Of a stretch of 64,000 nt of DNA, positions 1 to 9,044 are shown piece by piece. The translations under genes and the position numbers were made by a program. The notes beneath the pieces are model-generated. The model did not search any database. It saw only the letters and a program-made list of their open reading frames with translations, and was not told the DNA's origin. Position 1 is the stretch's first letter. Each line of letters begins with the position of its first letter. This DNA is from DATEZO01 sp035255485 (GTDB lineage Bacteria > Pseudomonadota > Gammaproteobacteria > Burkholderiales > Burkholderiaceae_D), in assembly GCA_035255485.1 (NCBI GenBank), contig DATEZO010000167.1, positions 20,145 through 84,144 on the forward strand, given 5' to 3'.

Positions 1-210
1 GCCGTCAAAAAGGTGGATCATGTAAAAAACGGCCAGATTATTGTTGCGCGCCTGGGCGACGATGTTACCGTCAAGCGCTACCGGAAATCCGGCTCGGTGA
101 TCGAACTGTTACCGGAAAATCCGGATTTTGAACCGATCCGCGTCGAACCGCAGCGCGACGATTTTGCGCTCGAAGGTCTGGCTGTCGGTCTGTTGCGCGC
201 CTGGGGTTAG
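1..210 (+). CDS. lexA: LexA repressor, C-terminal fragment (cut by window edge)
   Basis: The reading frame is open from base 1 and encodes about 69 residues matching the end of LexA, the SOS-response repressor and self-cleaving S24 peptidase. The segment GDDVTVKRY contains the lysine of the Ser-Lys catalytic dyad. ELLPENPDFEPI and the terminal EGLAVGLLR are typical of the LexA carboxy end. The DNA-binding domain, cleavage site and catalytic serine lie outside the window. The gene ends before a prpF remnant on the other strand, so nothing downstream appears to share its transcript. Confidence 0.93.
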   Translation, partial: AVKKVDHVKNGQIIVARLGDDVTVKRYRKSGSVIELLPENPDFEPIRVEPQRDDFALEGLAVGLLRAWG

Positions 211-241
211 CCACGTGGGAGCATTCATCCCATGATTTACG

Positions 242-427
242 CTAGGAAGGACAATGCACCCAGCCACCCATGCCGTCGATCTGCTTGCCATACGGATCGG
301 GGCTGCCGATCATGCGTAGCAGCAAGGCATTGCACTCGGCCGGGTCCGCAGGCAGGTCGGCGGCATTGAAAAAGACGCCCTTGGAAGCGCCGCCGCACAT
401 GTAGAGCGCCGGAATACGTTTCATCAT
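242..427 (-). pseudogene. Truncated PrpF/4-oxalomesaconate-tautomerase-like remnant
   Basis: A 61-codon minus-strand frame begins like the PrpF family of methylaconitate/oxalomesaconate isomerases: the N-terminal pattern RIPALYMCGGASKGVFF, then IGSPDPYGKQIDGMGG. Members are normally close to 350-400 residues. Here homology stops right after GMGG, six unrelated residues follow, and a stop ends the frame. No further PrpF-like sequence is seen between it and lexA. I read this as the 5' stump of a deleted gene. The preserved codons suggest the deletion is fairly recent. A functional micro-protein is possible but unlikely. Confidence 0.75.
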
Positions 428-439
428 GCAATAAATTAT

Positions 440-511
440 GAGAGTATGTCGTTAAAATACATCAAATGCGCAATGGAATAGAGGCAGTTTAAAAATACAC
501 ATTCCAGTATA
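440..511 (+). repeat. Dispersed 72-bp intergenic repeat, copy 1
   Basis: Copy 1 of a five-copy family. It begins GAGAGTAT (consensus GGGAGTAT), has GCGCAATG at element positions 29-36, TTTAAAAATAC near position 49-59, and ends AGTATA. It lies between the start of the prpF remnant and the stop of trmJ. Confidence 0.7.
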
Positions 512-529
512 TAAAAATGCCCGATATGG

Positions 530-1288
530 TCAGCGCTGTCGTTTTTGCAGGATTTGATGGGCAACGCCGCGCAGGATGTTCACTTCTTCGGTTTCCAGCT
601 GGGCGCGGGAAAACAGACGTTTCAGGCGCGACATCAGCTTTTTCGGATTGCCGGGGTCGAGGAAATCGATGGCGACCAGCGCCTGTTCCAGGTGCGCATA
701 CATGCCGTCGATTTGCGCAATGCTGGCGGCTTGCCCGTGAAATCCGATATCGGTCGGCAGCAGCGTATCGCCCGCGGCGGCCATCCGGCATTCATAGGCA
801 AGCACCTGCACCGCCTGCGCCAGGTTAAGCGATGCATATTCCGGATTCGCCGGGATATTGATCAGGACATTGCATTTTTCGACAGCCTCGTTGGGCAGGC
901 CGAAACGCTCGCTGCCGAACAGCAATGCGGCATTCAGCCCGGCATCGGCAGTCAGCCGGCCGGCAAGCGCGCGCGGCGTGACAATCGGGGGTGAAAATTC
1001 CCGCAGCCGCGAACTCATGGCGGCGGCAAAATTGCAGCCAGTCAACGCTTCATCGATCGAGCCGACCATGCGCGCCGCTTCCAGTACATCCTGCGCGCCG
1101 CTGGCGAAAGCGACCGCTTCATCCTGCCGTACCGCATCCGGGAAGCGCGGATTGACCAGCACGAGCTCCGAAAAACCCATGGTTTTCATGGCACGCGCCA
1201 CCGCACCGATATTGCCGGGATGACTGGTTTCCACCAGCACGAAGCGCAGGCGGTTGAAAAGAGACGTGTTGATTTCGGGCTGGTTCAT
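530..1288 (-). CDS. trmJ: tRNA (cytidine/uridine-2'-O-)-methyltransferase TrmJ
   Basis: This 252-residue SpoU/TrmH-family (SPOUT knot) methyltransferase most likely methylates the ribose 2'-OH at position 32 of tRNAs. Family motifs are clear: the N-terminal VLVETSHPGNIGAVARAMK, the central LLFGSERFGLPNEAV, and the C-terminal knot segment IPANPEYASLNLAQAV that binds S-adenosylmethionine. Length matches TrmJ. The start at 1288 is where homology begins, although no strong ribosome-binding site precedes it. It is divergent from suhB, with about 130 bp of shared upstream DNA. The trmJ-suhB divergent pair is common in betaproteobacteria. Confidence 0.92.
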   Translation of the reverse strand: MNQPEINTSLFNRLRFVLVETSHPGNIGAVARAMKTMGFSELVLVNPRFPDAVRQDEAVAFASGAQDVLEAARMVGSIDEALTGCNFAAAMSSRLREFSPPIVTPRALAGRLTADAGLNAALLFGSERFGLPNEAVEKCNVLINIPANPEYASLNLAQAVQVLAYECRMAAAGDTLLPTDIGFHGQAASIAQIDGMYAHLEQALVAIDFLDPGNPKKLMSRLKRLFSRAQLETEEVNILRGVAHQILQKRQR

Positions 1289-1421
1289 TTAAAATAGCGT
1301 TATCCGTGGCATGCATGGCGACGACTTTACGTCACGACCGATTCTTGCCGCATCGCTCATTAATTCAATCCATGCGGTTCCGTACGCGGTGCGTCGGCGC
1401 CGCCATTTTAACGGAACCTCC

Positions 1422-2216
1422 ATGCATCCCATGCTGAATACGGCCATCAAGGCCGCGCGCCGCGGCGCTTCGATCATCAATCGCGCATCGTTCGACCTAG
1501 AACGCATCAAGGTAACAGAAAAACAGCATAACGACTTCGTCACCGAAGTCGATCGCGCGGCGGAGCAGGCAATCATTGAAGTCCTCAAAACCGCTTATCC
1601 GGACCACGCCATTCTTGCGGAAGAATCCGGCCCTTCGGAGAATCTGCACGACGAAAACGAAAACGTCTGGATCATCGATCCGCTCGACGGCACCACCAAT
1701 TTCATTCACGGTTTTCCGCAATACTGCGTATCGATCGGACTGCAACAGCGCGGCCTGATGACCCAGGCCGTCATATACGACCCCACCCGCAACGAATTGT
1801 TTACCGCCACCCGAGGCGCTGGCGCCTACCTGAACGACAAGCGGATTCGCGTGACCCGGCGCGACAAGATGGCCGAGGCCCTGATCGGCACCGGTTTCCC
1901 GTACCGCGACATGAATGGCCTGGAAGATTACATTCAAATGTTCCGGATCATGACCCAGAAATGCGCCGGCTTGCGCCGCCCGGGTTCTGCGGCGCTGGAT
2001 CTGGCCTATGTTGCGGCCGGCCGCCTCGATGGCTTTTTTGAAAAAGGCTTGCAGCCATGGGATATGGCGGCCGGCTCGCTGCTGGTGACCGAAGCAGGTG
2101 GCATCATGGGTAATTTTTCCGGCGAATCGGATTATCTCTACAAAGGCGACATCCTCTCCGGCACGCCGAAGATATTTGCGCAGATGGTTGCACTGCTCTC
2201 TCCATTTGCCAAGTAA
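1422..2216 (+). CDS. suhB: Inositol-1-monophosphatase SuhB
   Basis: A 264-residue member of the inositol monophosphatase family, a Mg-dependent phosphatase that in enterobacteria also joins the rRNA antitermination complex. Metal-binding motifs are visible: LAEESG, IIDPLDGTTNFIHG, and the late WDMAAGSLLVTEAGG. The frame is open upstream to 1311, but the ATG at 1422 gives the usual start (MHPMLNTAIKAARRG). The extra 37 codons resemble non-coding leader. It is followed by a compact GC-rich hairpin that may end the transcript. Confidence 0.93.
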   Translation: MHPMLNTAIKAARRGASIINRASFDLERIKVTEKQHNDFVTEVDRAAEQAIIEVLKTAYPDHAILAEESGPSENLHDENENVWIIDPLDGTTNFIHGFPQYCVSIGLQQRGLMTQAVIYDPTRNELFTATRGAGAYLNDKRIRVTRRDKMAEALIGTGFPYRDMNGLEDYIQMFRIMTQKCAGLRRPGSAALDLAYVAAGRLDGFFEKGLQPWDMAAGSLLVTEAGGIMGNFSGESDYLYKGDILSGTPKIFAQMVALLSPFAK

Positions 2217-2240
2217 ATCAACGCAAGCCCCGCATGCCAG

Positions 2241-2262
2241 CGCCCCGGTAATCGGGGCGATT
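2241..2262 (+). terminator. GC-rich hairpin after suhB
   Basis: CGCCCCG (2241-2247), loop GTAAT, CGGGGCG (2253-2259) form a perfect 7-bp stem 25 bases after the suhB stop. Only a short T run follows (ATTT), so termination may be weak or Rho-assisted. Confidence 0.5.
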
Positions 2263-2411
2263 TCCGGAATCACTGCTATACTGCGGCCACGCGGCACATT
2301 GTCCAGTCTCCCTGCCGCTGTCTAATACGACCTTCCGTATCCTGATCCGTTTGCCTGCGACTGGCGCCTTGAGTGGCGACAGGCCGATGTTTTTCTGAAA
2401 AAAATTCTTAT

Positions 2412-3779
2412 ATGTCTTTTACCAAGCTCGGCTTGTCCGACGCGATAGTGCGCGCCGTTACCGAACACGGCTATACCATCCCTACCCCGATTCAGGCCCA
2501 GGCGATCCCTGCCGTGCTGGCCGGAGGCGACCTGCTGGCCGGCGCACAGACCGGCACCGGCAAAACCGCCGGCTTTACCTTGCCGATTTTGCAGCGTCTC
2601 TCCAGCGCCGCACCCACCTCGTCCGCCAGCGCCGGGCCACGGCCGATTCGCGCCCTGATCCTGACTCCCACCCGCGAACTGGCGGCACAGGTTGAGGAAA
2701 GCGTGCGCACCTATGGCAAATACCTGAAACTCAGCTCCGCCGTGATCTTCGGCGGTGTCAACATCAACCCGCAGATCAAGACGTTAAAGCACGGCATCGA
2801 CATCCTGGTCGCCACGCCTGGCCGCCTGCTGGACCACATGCAGCAAGGCACGATCAACCTGAGCCGGATTGAAATCCTGGTACTCGATGAAGCGGATCGC
2901 ATGCTTGACATGGGCTTCATCCGCGATATTCGCCGCGTCCTTGCGGCCCTGCCGAAAAAGCGCCAGAACCTGCTGTTTTCCGCAACTTTTTCCGATGAAA
3001 TCAAGGCGCTGGCCGATAGTTTGCTAGACGCGCCCGCCATGATCGAAGTAGCACGCCGCAATTCGACAGTAGAAGTGATTGCGCAAAAAATCCATCCGGT
3101 CGACCGCGACCGCAAGCATCCGCTGCTGGCGCACCTGATCAAGAGCAACCAGTGGTCGCAAGTGCTGGTGTTCACCCGCACCAAGCATGGCGCCAACAAG
3201 CTGGTCGAACAGTTGGGAAAGGACGGCATCAGCGGCATGGCGATCCATGGCAACAAGAGCCAGGCAGCCCGCACCCGCGCCCTGTCCGAATTCAAGGACG
3301 GCGATTTGCAGGTGCTGGTTGCGACTGACATCGCCGCACGCGGCATCGACATCGACCAGTTGCCGCATGTCGTGAACTACGACCTGCCAAATGTACCGGA
3401 AGATTATATCCATCGCATCGGCCGCACCGGCCGCGCCGGTGCCAGCGGCGAAGCGGTGTCGCTGGTTTGCGTCGATGAGCATGTCATGCTCAGGGATATC
3501 GAAAGGCTGATCAAGCGCGCCCTGCCGAAGGAAGTCATTCCCGGCTTTGAACCGGACCTTAGCGCCAAGCCGCAGCCAATCCAGCTGCGCAGTGCAAACG
3601 GCGGTGGCGGTGGCGGCGGCCGTGGTCGTTCGCAAGGCAGGGCGGACGCCGGAAAACCACGCACGGCGGCGCCGTCACGCGGGCAATCTGCCGCCGGCAA
3701 ACCGGGAAACGGCAATGCTGCCAGCCAATCGCGCGCGCCACGCCGCAGCGACAATCGGGGCCGCTTGCTGGGTAGCTGA
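2412..3779 (+). CDS. rhlE: DEAD-box RNA helicase, RhlE type
   Basis: A 455-residue ATP-dependent RNA helicase probably acting in ribosome assembly or mRNA turnover. The motifs run in order: Q motif (PTPIQAQAIP), Walker A AQTGTGKT, PTRELA, TPGR, DEAD, SAT, then domain 2 with ARGIDI and HRIGRTGR. A basic, low-complexity tail follows (a Gly run, then Arg/Ala/Gly/Gln), as in RhlE proteins that use the tail for RNA binding. The ATG at 2412 (MSFTKLGLSD) fits the family start; the frame extends 13 codons further upstream without support. Monocistronic by context. Confidence 0.94.
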   Translation: MSFTKLGLSDAIVRAVTEHGYTIPTPIQAQAIPAVLAGGDLLAGAQTGTGKTAGFTLPILQRLSSAAPTSSASAGPRPIRALILTPTRELAAQVEESVRTYGKYLKLSSAVIFGGVNINPQIKTLKHGIDILVATPGRLLDHMQQGTINLSRIEILVLDEADRMLDMGFIRDIRRVLAALPKKRQNLLFSATFSDEIKALADSLLDAPAMIEVARRNSTVEVIAQKIHPVDRDRKHPLLAHLIKSNQWSQVLVFTRTKHGANKLVEQLGKDGISGMAIHGNKSQAARTRALSEFKDGDLQVLVATDIAARGIDIDQLPHVVNYDLPNVPEDYIHRIGRTGRAGASGEAVSLVCVDEHVMLRDIERLIKRALPKEVIPGFEPDLSAKPQPIQLRSANGGGGGGGRGRSQGRADAGKPRTAAPSRGQSAAGKPGNGNAASQSRAPRRSDNRGRLLGS

Positions 3780-3889
3780 AACACCGCCCGCATACATGGA
3801 CAAGCGCAAAAGCCCGGCTTTATCTGATGGCCGAGCGGAGAGCATGCCGTAACCTGTCATCGGTGAAGCGCCGCCAGCCGGCGGTGTGC

Positions 3890-3918
3890 TTGGCAATCTA
3901 TTGTGGGCACCTTATAAT
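3890..3918 (+). promoter_or_regulatory. Sigma-70 promoter of the marR-emrAB operon
   Basis: TTGGCA at 3890-3895 and TATAAT at 3913-3918 are separated by exactly 17 bp: five of six matches at -35 and a perfect -10. Transcription would start near 3925, just before marR. Confidence 0.75.
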
Positions 3919-3930
3919 AAGCATTGCTTA
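3918..3930. promoter_or_regulatory. Palindromic operator, probable MarR binding site
   Basis: TAAGCA-T-TGCTTA is a perfect inverted repeat that shares its first base with the -10 box and covers the expected transcription start. A repressor bound here would block polymerase. The adjacent marR product is the obvious candidate, giving autorepression. Confidence 0.65.
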
Positions 3931-3949
3931 CTAAATTAGGGTGTTTGCC

Positions 3950-4408
3950 GTGGCATCACACCAGGAAAGCCTGGGTTTCCTGCTTGCCGATCTTTCGCGC
4001 CTCATGCGCCGGGCTTTCGAACAGCGCCTGCAAGGCAGTTCCCTGACCCTGGCTCAGGGAAGAGCCCTGGTATACCTGTCTCGCCGCGAGGGAATACGCC
4101 AGGGCGAACTGGCGGGATTGCTGGAAGTTCAGCCGATCACGCTGGCCCGCCTGGTCGATCAGCTGGCTGAAGCCGGCTTGGTCGAACGGCGACCGGACCT
4201 GGCGGACCGGCGCGCCTACCGCCTGCATCTCACGGCCGCCGCCGCACCGCATCTGTCCGCCATTGCCCAGGTGGCCGAAACGATCCGTACCGACGCCCTG
4301 CGCGACATGACCGAACAGCAGATCAACGCTCTCTTTTCCGCCCTGCACACGATACACAGCAATCTGACGCATCCCTCCTGCCTTTCCTCCGGAGAAGAAG
4401 AACAATGA
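3950..4408 (+). CDS. MarR-family transcriptional regulator
   Basis: A 152-residue winged-helix regulator. The order is a helical N-terminus, recognition region (GELAGLLEVQPITLARLVDQL), wing LVERRPDLADRRAYRLHLT, and a C-terminal dimer helix. The frame opens at a GTG at 3941, but AGGG at 3938-3941 leaves 8 bases to the GTG at 3950, so I place the start there. Its stop overlaps the emrA start (ATGA), giving translational coupling. With the efflux genes behind it and a palindrome in its promoter, it is probably the local repressor, relieved by the pump's substrates. Confidence 0.9.
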   Translation: MASHQESLGFLLADLSRLMRRAFEQRLQGSSLTLAQGRALVYLSRREGIRQGELAGLLEVQPITLARLVDQLAEAGLVERRPDLADRRAYRLHLTAAAAPHLSAIAQVAETIRTDALRDMTEQQINALFSALHTIHSNLTHPSCLSSGEEEQ

Positions 4409-5484
4409 CGCAAGCCCCAAACAGCCATGCGCTGCCGTCCGAAGGAGCGGCGCGCCCGCCCCGCCAGCGAACGAAGCGGCTGGCACTGCTGGTCGCGGTG
4501 CCGCTGATTGCGGGGCTGGCCGTTCTATTCCTGTACCTGAAGGGCGGACGCTATGTCGACACCGACAACGCCTATGTCAAGGCCGACAAGGTGCCGGTCA
4601 GTGCCGAAGTGGCAGGCGCCATCCAGGAAGTGCTGGTGCGGGAAAACCAGGCGGTTACGGCAGGACAACTGCTGTTCCGGCTCGATCCGGCGCCGTTCCA
4701 GGTGGCGGTAGCAAAGTCCGAAGCCAGGCTGGCGCAAGTCCGTACCGATCTGGCTGCGCTCAAGGCCGGTTATCGCGAAAAACAGGCGGAAATCACGCTG
4801 GCGCGCACCAAATACGCTTTCGTATTGAAAGAGCAGAGACGCCAGGCCGATCTGGCGGCGAAAAACTTCATTTCCGCTGCCAGGCTGGATGAAGCCAGGC
4901 AAAACACCGAGCTTGCCGCGCAAGAGATCGTGACGCGCGAACAGGACTTGAAGCGTATCGCCGAAACCCTGGGCGGCAGCGTTGATACCCCGGTCGAACG
5001 GCATCCGGGTTATCTGGTCGCGCTGGCTGAACTGCAGCAGGCCAGGCTCGATCTGTCACGTGTGGAAGTGCGCGCCGCGCTGCCCGGGACGGTCAGCAAG
5101 CCCCCCAAACCGGGACAGTATGTGGCGGCGGGCGCAACCGCCATGGCGCTGGTGGTCAACGGCAACCTCTGGATCGAGGCCAATTTCACCGAAACTGACC
5201 TGACCTACGTGGTTCCCGGGCAACTGGTCGCGATTCATGTCGATACTTACCCGGATGCGCAGTGGACCGGCGTGGTGGAAAGCCTGAGTCCGGCCACGGG
5301 CGCGGAATTTTCCGTGATTCCGGCCCAGAATGCGACCGGCAACTGGGTCAAGATCGCCCAGCGCGTGCCGCTTCGCATCAAGCTGGAAGCCAGGCCGGGC
5401 ATGCCGCAACTGCGCGCCGGCCTCAGCAGTTCCGTCGAAATCGACACTGGCCACCGCCGCCGCCTGCTCGGCTTTACGCTGTAA
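4405..5484 (+). CDS. emrA: EmrA/HlyD-family membrane fusion protein
   Basis: A 359-residue periplasmic adaptor for a tripartite multidrug pump. It has a short cytosolic N-terminus, one transmembrane helix at about residues 31-50, and a lipoyl/barrel-sandwich half starting with VDTDNAYVKADKVPVSAEV. A coiled-coil hairpin follows (about 100-200), then the second lipoyl half, which includes LPGTVSKPPKPGQYV, and a beta-barrel domain. It overlaps marR by 4 bp and is 9 bp from the emrB-like gene, so the three form one operon. No outer-membrane channel gene is nearby; a TolC-type protein encoded elsewhere would be needed. Confidence 0.9.
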   Translation: MTQAPNSHALPSEGAARPPRQRTKRLALLVAVPLIAGLAVLFLYLKGGRYVDTDNAYVKADKVPVSAEVAGAIQEVLVRENQAVTAGQLLFRLDPAPFQVAVAKSEARLAQVRTDLAALKAGYREKQAEITLARTKYAFVLKEQRRQADLAAKNFISAARLDEARQNTELAAQEIVTREQDLKRIAETLGGSVDTPVERHPGYLVALAELQQARLDLSRVEVRAALPGTVSKPPKPGQYVAAGATAMALVVNGNLWIEANFTETDLTYVVPGQLVAIHVDTYPDAQWTGVVESLSPATGAEFSVIPAQNATGNWVKIAQRVPLRIKLEARPGMPQLRAGLSSSVEIDTGHRRRLLGFTL

Positions 5485-5493
5485 GGCAAGAAC

Positions 5494-7023
5494 ATGAGCG
5501 CCGCTCCGGCAAGCGCCGGACATGCCGTTAACGCCCATCGCGGCTTCATCACCCTGTCGGTGATGCTGGCCACCATCATGCAGGCGCTGGACACCACTAT
5601 CGCCAACGTGGCGCTGCCGCACATGCAGGGTTCGATGAGCGCCACCCAGGATCAGATTTCCTGGGTGCTCACGTCCTATATCGTGGCGGCGGCGATTTTC
5701 ATGCCGCTGACCGGCTTTCTGACCGCCCGGTTCGGGCGCAAGCGTATTTTCATGTGGGCAGTAGTTGGCTTCACGGTCGCATCGATGCTGTGCGGTGCGG
5801 CGCAAAGCCTGACGCAGATCGTGCTGTTCCGCCTGCTGCAGGGCGTGTTCGGCGCCAGCCTGGTGCCGCTATCGCAATCGGTGCTACTCGACACCTATCC
5901 GCGCGAACAGCACGGTTCGGCGATGGCGATGTGGGGCGTCGGCGTGATGGTCGGCCCGATCCTGGGTCCGACGCTGGGCGGCTGGCTGACCGAGTATTAC
6001 AACTGGCGCTGGGTGTTCTATATCAATCTGCCGTTCGGCCTGCTGGCATGGTTCGGCCTGGCCGCCTTTGTGCCGGAGACCGAGATCGACCGCTTGCGCC
6101 GCTTCGACCTGTTCGGCTTCGCCATGCTCAGCATCAGCATCGGTACATTGCAGATGATGCTCGACCGCGGGGAATCGCTCGACTGGTTCGCCAATGCGGA
6201 AGTCATCACCGAAGCGATCCTGGCCGGATTGTGCTTCTACCTGTTCATTGCGCATATCTTCACCCATGCGCATCCGTTCATCGAACCGGGTCTGTTCAAG
6301 GATCGCAACTTCAGCGTCGGCCTGATCTTCATCTTCATCGTCGGCATCATCCTGCTGGCAACCATGGCCTTGCTGCCACCCTTCCTGCAAAACCTGATGG
6401 GGTTTCCAGTGATCGACGTCGGCTACCTGCTTGCACCGCGTGGCGTGGGCACCATGATCGCGATGGTCGCGGTCGGCAAGCTGTCCGGCAAGGTGGACGT
6501 GCGTTACAAAATATTCCTGGGGCTCATGCTGACCAGTCTGTCGCTGTGGGAGATGACGCATTTCAATACCGACATCAACGGGTGGGCCATCGTGCGCACC
6601 GGCATCGTGCAGGGGCTGGGGCTGGGCTTCATCTTTGTGCCGTTGTCCACCATCACGTTTTCGTCGCTGGCGCCGCGTTATCGCAACGAAGGCGCCGCAC
6701 TTTTCAGCCTGATGCGCAATATCGGCAGCAGTATCGGCATCTCGGTCGTCATTACCAAGCTGTCGCAGAATATCCAGGCCAATCATGCGGCGCTTGCCGA
6801 CTATATCAATCCCTTCAGCCTGGCGCTCAAGCAGGCCGTCGAGGCCGGCGCCTACGACCTGAGTTCGCCGCAGGGGCTGGCCGCCATCAACGCCGAAGTC
6901 ACCCGGCAGGCGGCCACGCTCGCCTATTTGCAGGATTTCCGGTTGATGATGTGGGTCACGCTCGCTGCCCTACCGCTGATCCTGCTGCTGCGCTCGCCGG
7001 CAAAACAAGCACCGGCCCGGTGA
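5494..7023 (+). CDS. emrB: EmrB-type drug:H+ antiporter (MFS, DHA2 family)
   Basis: A 509-residue major-facilitator transporter of the 14-helix DHA2 family. The first helix carries the typical QALDTTIANVALP motif, GRKR follows between early helices, and motif C is GVGVMVGPILGPTLGG followed by WRWVFYINLPFG. The C-terminal region contains a long periplasmic segment before the last helix. It pairs with the preceding adaptor to export hydrophobic toxins or drugs. Substrate cannot be told from sequence. Members of this class are usually annotated as EmrB/QacA. Confidence 0.93.
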   Translation: MSAAPASAGHAVNAHRGFITLSVMLATIMQALDTTIANVALPHMQGSMSATQDQISWVLTSYIVAAAIFMPLTGFLTARFGRKRIFMWAVVGFTVASMLCGAAQSLTQIVLFRLLQGVFGASLVPLSQSVLLDTYPREQHGSAMAMWGVGVMVGPILGPTLGGWLTEYYNWRWVFYINLPFGLLAWFGLAAFVPETEIDRLRRFDLFGFAMLSISIGTLQMMLDRGESLDWFANAEVITEAILAGLCFYLFIAHIFTHAHPFIEPGLFKDRNFSVGLIFIFIVGIILLATMALLPPFLQNLMGFPVIDVGYLLAPRGVGTMIAMVAVGKLSGKVDVRYKIFLGLMLTSLSLWEMTHFNTDINGWAIVRTGIVQGLGLGFIFVPLSTITFSSLAPRYRNEGAALFSLMRNIGSSIGISVVITKLSQNIQANHAALADYINPFSLALKQAVEAGAYDLSSPQGLAAINAEVTRQAATLAYLQDFRLMMWVTLAALPLILLLRSPAKQAPAR

Positions 7024-7112
7024 TCGTCAACCAAGGCAAGCAGCGCATTGTCGCACCCGCTTCCGGCAGGAATTAGTCTCTGGCCGGCATCAGCGCCCGC
7101 CATGCCTGGCTG

Positions 7113-9044
7113 CTACAACTTGCCGGTTCGGCCAAGTTCAAACAGCGTCTCGCCTTGCCGTAGCGCATGTGCCGCATCCCGGATCACTTCGGCTATGGCG
7201 GCATCTTCGGAGATTTCAGCCAGTGCGGTGAACTTGTCTGCGGTGCTCCGTGAATCCTGGGTGGTATCGGCCAGCAATGCCAGCGCCTGTGCCAGCGCTT
7301 GCGCAGATGCCCTGTCCGTTCCGGGCCGGCCGGACAGGGCATGCATGTCAACGATGGCATTACCCAGATTCAGCGTCGCCAGCAAGCCTTTCGGCGCCTT
7401 CCTGCGCAGATCGTCCGCCCGCCCCAGATGCAGCATCAGCCTTAATATCTGGCGCAAGGCATGCGGTTGCCAGTCGCCGCTTTCATGCATGCGCGTTTCC
7501 AGGACCAGCCGCCGCAGATCGTTCAGGATCCGGCAAGCGGCATCCGACGCCAGCGAAGCCGGGCTGCGGGGCAGCAGGATGAAGCCGCCGGTTACCATGG
7601 CGGCCGCCAGCAGCAAGGCAAACGCGCCGCCGAGAATCCTGGAAGGATCGGTCACTGCCGGCAGCACCGCCTGGCTCGCCAGCAGGAAGCACATGTTGGC
7701 ATCCAGCGCCGGCATGGTCGTCCTGCGATTGGCTCGGGCGAACGCACCGATCAGCATGAAGGGCGCGACCGACAGGACCAGCTCAGGCACCGTAGCGACA
7801 TGCGGCTGCACCACGAAACGATAGAAGATCGCAAACACTACGCCGGCGCTCACGCCCTTGAGCATGGCAGGCGCAATCGCCTGGGGCTTCGGCATGCTGC
7901 CCAGGATCATCGAGAAAATGCACACGCCCAATGCCGCCAGCTCGCCCTCCGGCCAGCCGGAGCCGATGCCCAGCGCGGCTCCGGCAAAAGTCACGCCGCC
8001 GGAAACAAGCGCCGTGCGCCGCGCAAGTGTCCATTCGCGGTGTGGCGCAAGCCGGATCGTCTTTGTGCCGGACTGTCCGGTTTGCGCATCCCTCTCTTCT
8101 GAAAACAGGGCATCCTCGGCAGCGATAAGCTGCTCCAGCGCGAAAGCCAGGCGCGTATTGGCGAGCCGCGCGCTGGCAATCAGCTCCTGCAGATCGTGGA
8201 GGACGGCGTCCGGCAGGCGGCCAGTGCGCAACCGCTCCGCAAAGCCGGACAGCATGCCCGGCAAGGGGTCTGCCGCCCATGCCGTTCCGGAGCGGCGCCG
8301 CTGCAGCGCCTGTCCGGCCGCCATCATGGCGAGGGAAGCCGCAATGAATGCCGTCACATGCCGCATGCGGCGATAGCCGTCGAGCGAGCCCGCTGCGACC
8401 ATCGTCGCCATCGCTTCGACCTCCGATATTTCGGTCAGGATGCGCCGCTCCAGCCCTTCCTGAGGGCCGTTTTGCAGTAGATCGGCGGCATAAGCCACGG
8501 CATCGCCGGCAAGTTTGCGGACCCGCATATAAAAAGCATGCCGTCGCGCATCCCGGGTGAAGAGCCCGGTTACCAGCGTCACCACGACGACGCCGATCAG
8601 CGTGCATTCAACGCGTGCCAGCGCAATAGCCAGCGACTGGCCAGGAGACAGCAAGGAAGGCAGCACCACCACGGCGGCCGTGATGCCAGCCATCAGGGCG
8701 CCATAGGAGTGAACGCCGCGCAGGAGATGCGTAAGCCCGGAGTTCAGCGCAATCCAGGCCGCCAGGATCGCAAGCGCGAGATACGGCTGATTGAATGCCT
8801 GCAGGATGCCAAAGCCGGCGGCTGCGCCGATCAGAGTGCCGGATACCCGGAAGAAGGCTCTTTCCAGCATGAGCCCGCGGCGCGTCTGGGCGATCGCCCA
8901 GACCGGCATCACGGCCCAGTATGCATTTTGGACGTGAAAGAGAGAGGCGATGGCAAATGCCGAGATGGCAGCCACGAACAACGCCAGCGCGTGGCTGACG
9001 GTGGTGCGGTCCGGGGCCAGCCAGCCGACTGCGGCGCGCATCAT
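7113..9044 (-). CDS. FUSC-family (fusaric-acid-resistance/aromatic-acid-exporter-like) membrane protein
   Basis: A 643-residue inner-membrane protein. Two hydrophobic blocks of several helices (about residues 15-170 and 350-500) are each followed by a cytosolic helical domain, the layout of the FUSC/YccS/PET family. An early segment, QNAYWAVMPVWAIAQTRRG, is characteristic. Related proteins export aromatic carboxylates or are part of efflux pumps. Here no adaptor or outer-membrane partner lies beside it on the same strand; the EmrAB operon is convergent. Its ATG overlaps the stop of a 14-codon leader frame (9041-9085), suggesting coupled translation. Confidence 0.83.
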   Translation of the reverse strand: MMRAAVGWLAPDRTTVSHALALFVAAISAFAIASLFHVQNAYWAVMPVWAIAQTRRGLMLERAFFRVSGTLIGAAAGFGILQAFNQPYLALAILAAWIALNSGLTHLLRGVHSYGALMAGITAAVVVLPSLLSPGQSLAIALARVECTLIGVVVVTLVTGLFTRDARRHAFYMRVRKLAGDAVAYAADLLQNGPQEGLERRILTEISEVEAMATMVAAGSLDGYRRMRHVTAFIAASLAMMAAGQALQRRRSGTAWAADPLPGMLSGFAERLRTGRLPDAVLHDLQELIASARLANTRLAFALEQLIAAEDALFSEERDAQTGQSGTKTIRLAPHREWTLARRTALVSGGVTFAGAALGIGSGWPEGELAALGVCIFSMILGSMPKPQAIAPAMLKGVSAGVVFAIFYRFVVQPHVATVPELVLSVAPFMLIGAFARANRRTTMPALDANMCFLLASQAVLPAVTDPSRILGGAFALLLAAAMVTGGFILLPRSPASLASDAACRILNDLRRLVLETRMHESGDWQPHALRQILRLMLHLGRADDLRRKAPKGLLATLNLGNAIVDMHALSGRPGTDRASAQALAQALALLADTTQDSRSTADKFTALAEISEDAAIAEVIRDAAHALRQGETLFELGRTGKL

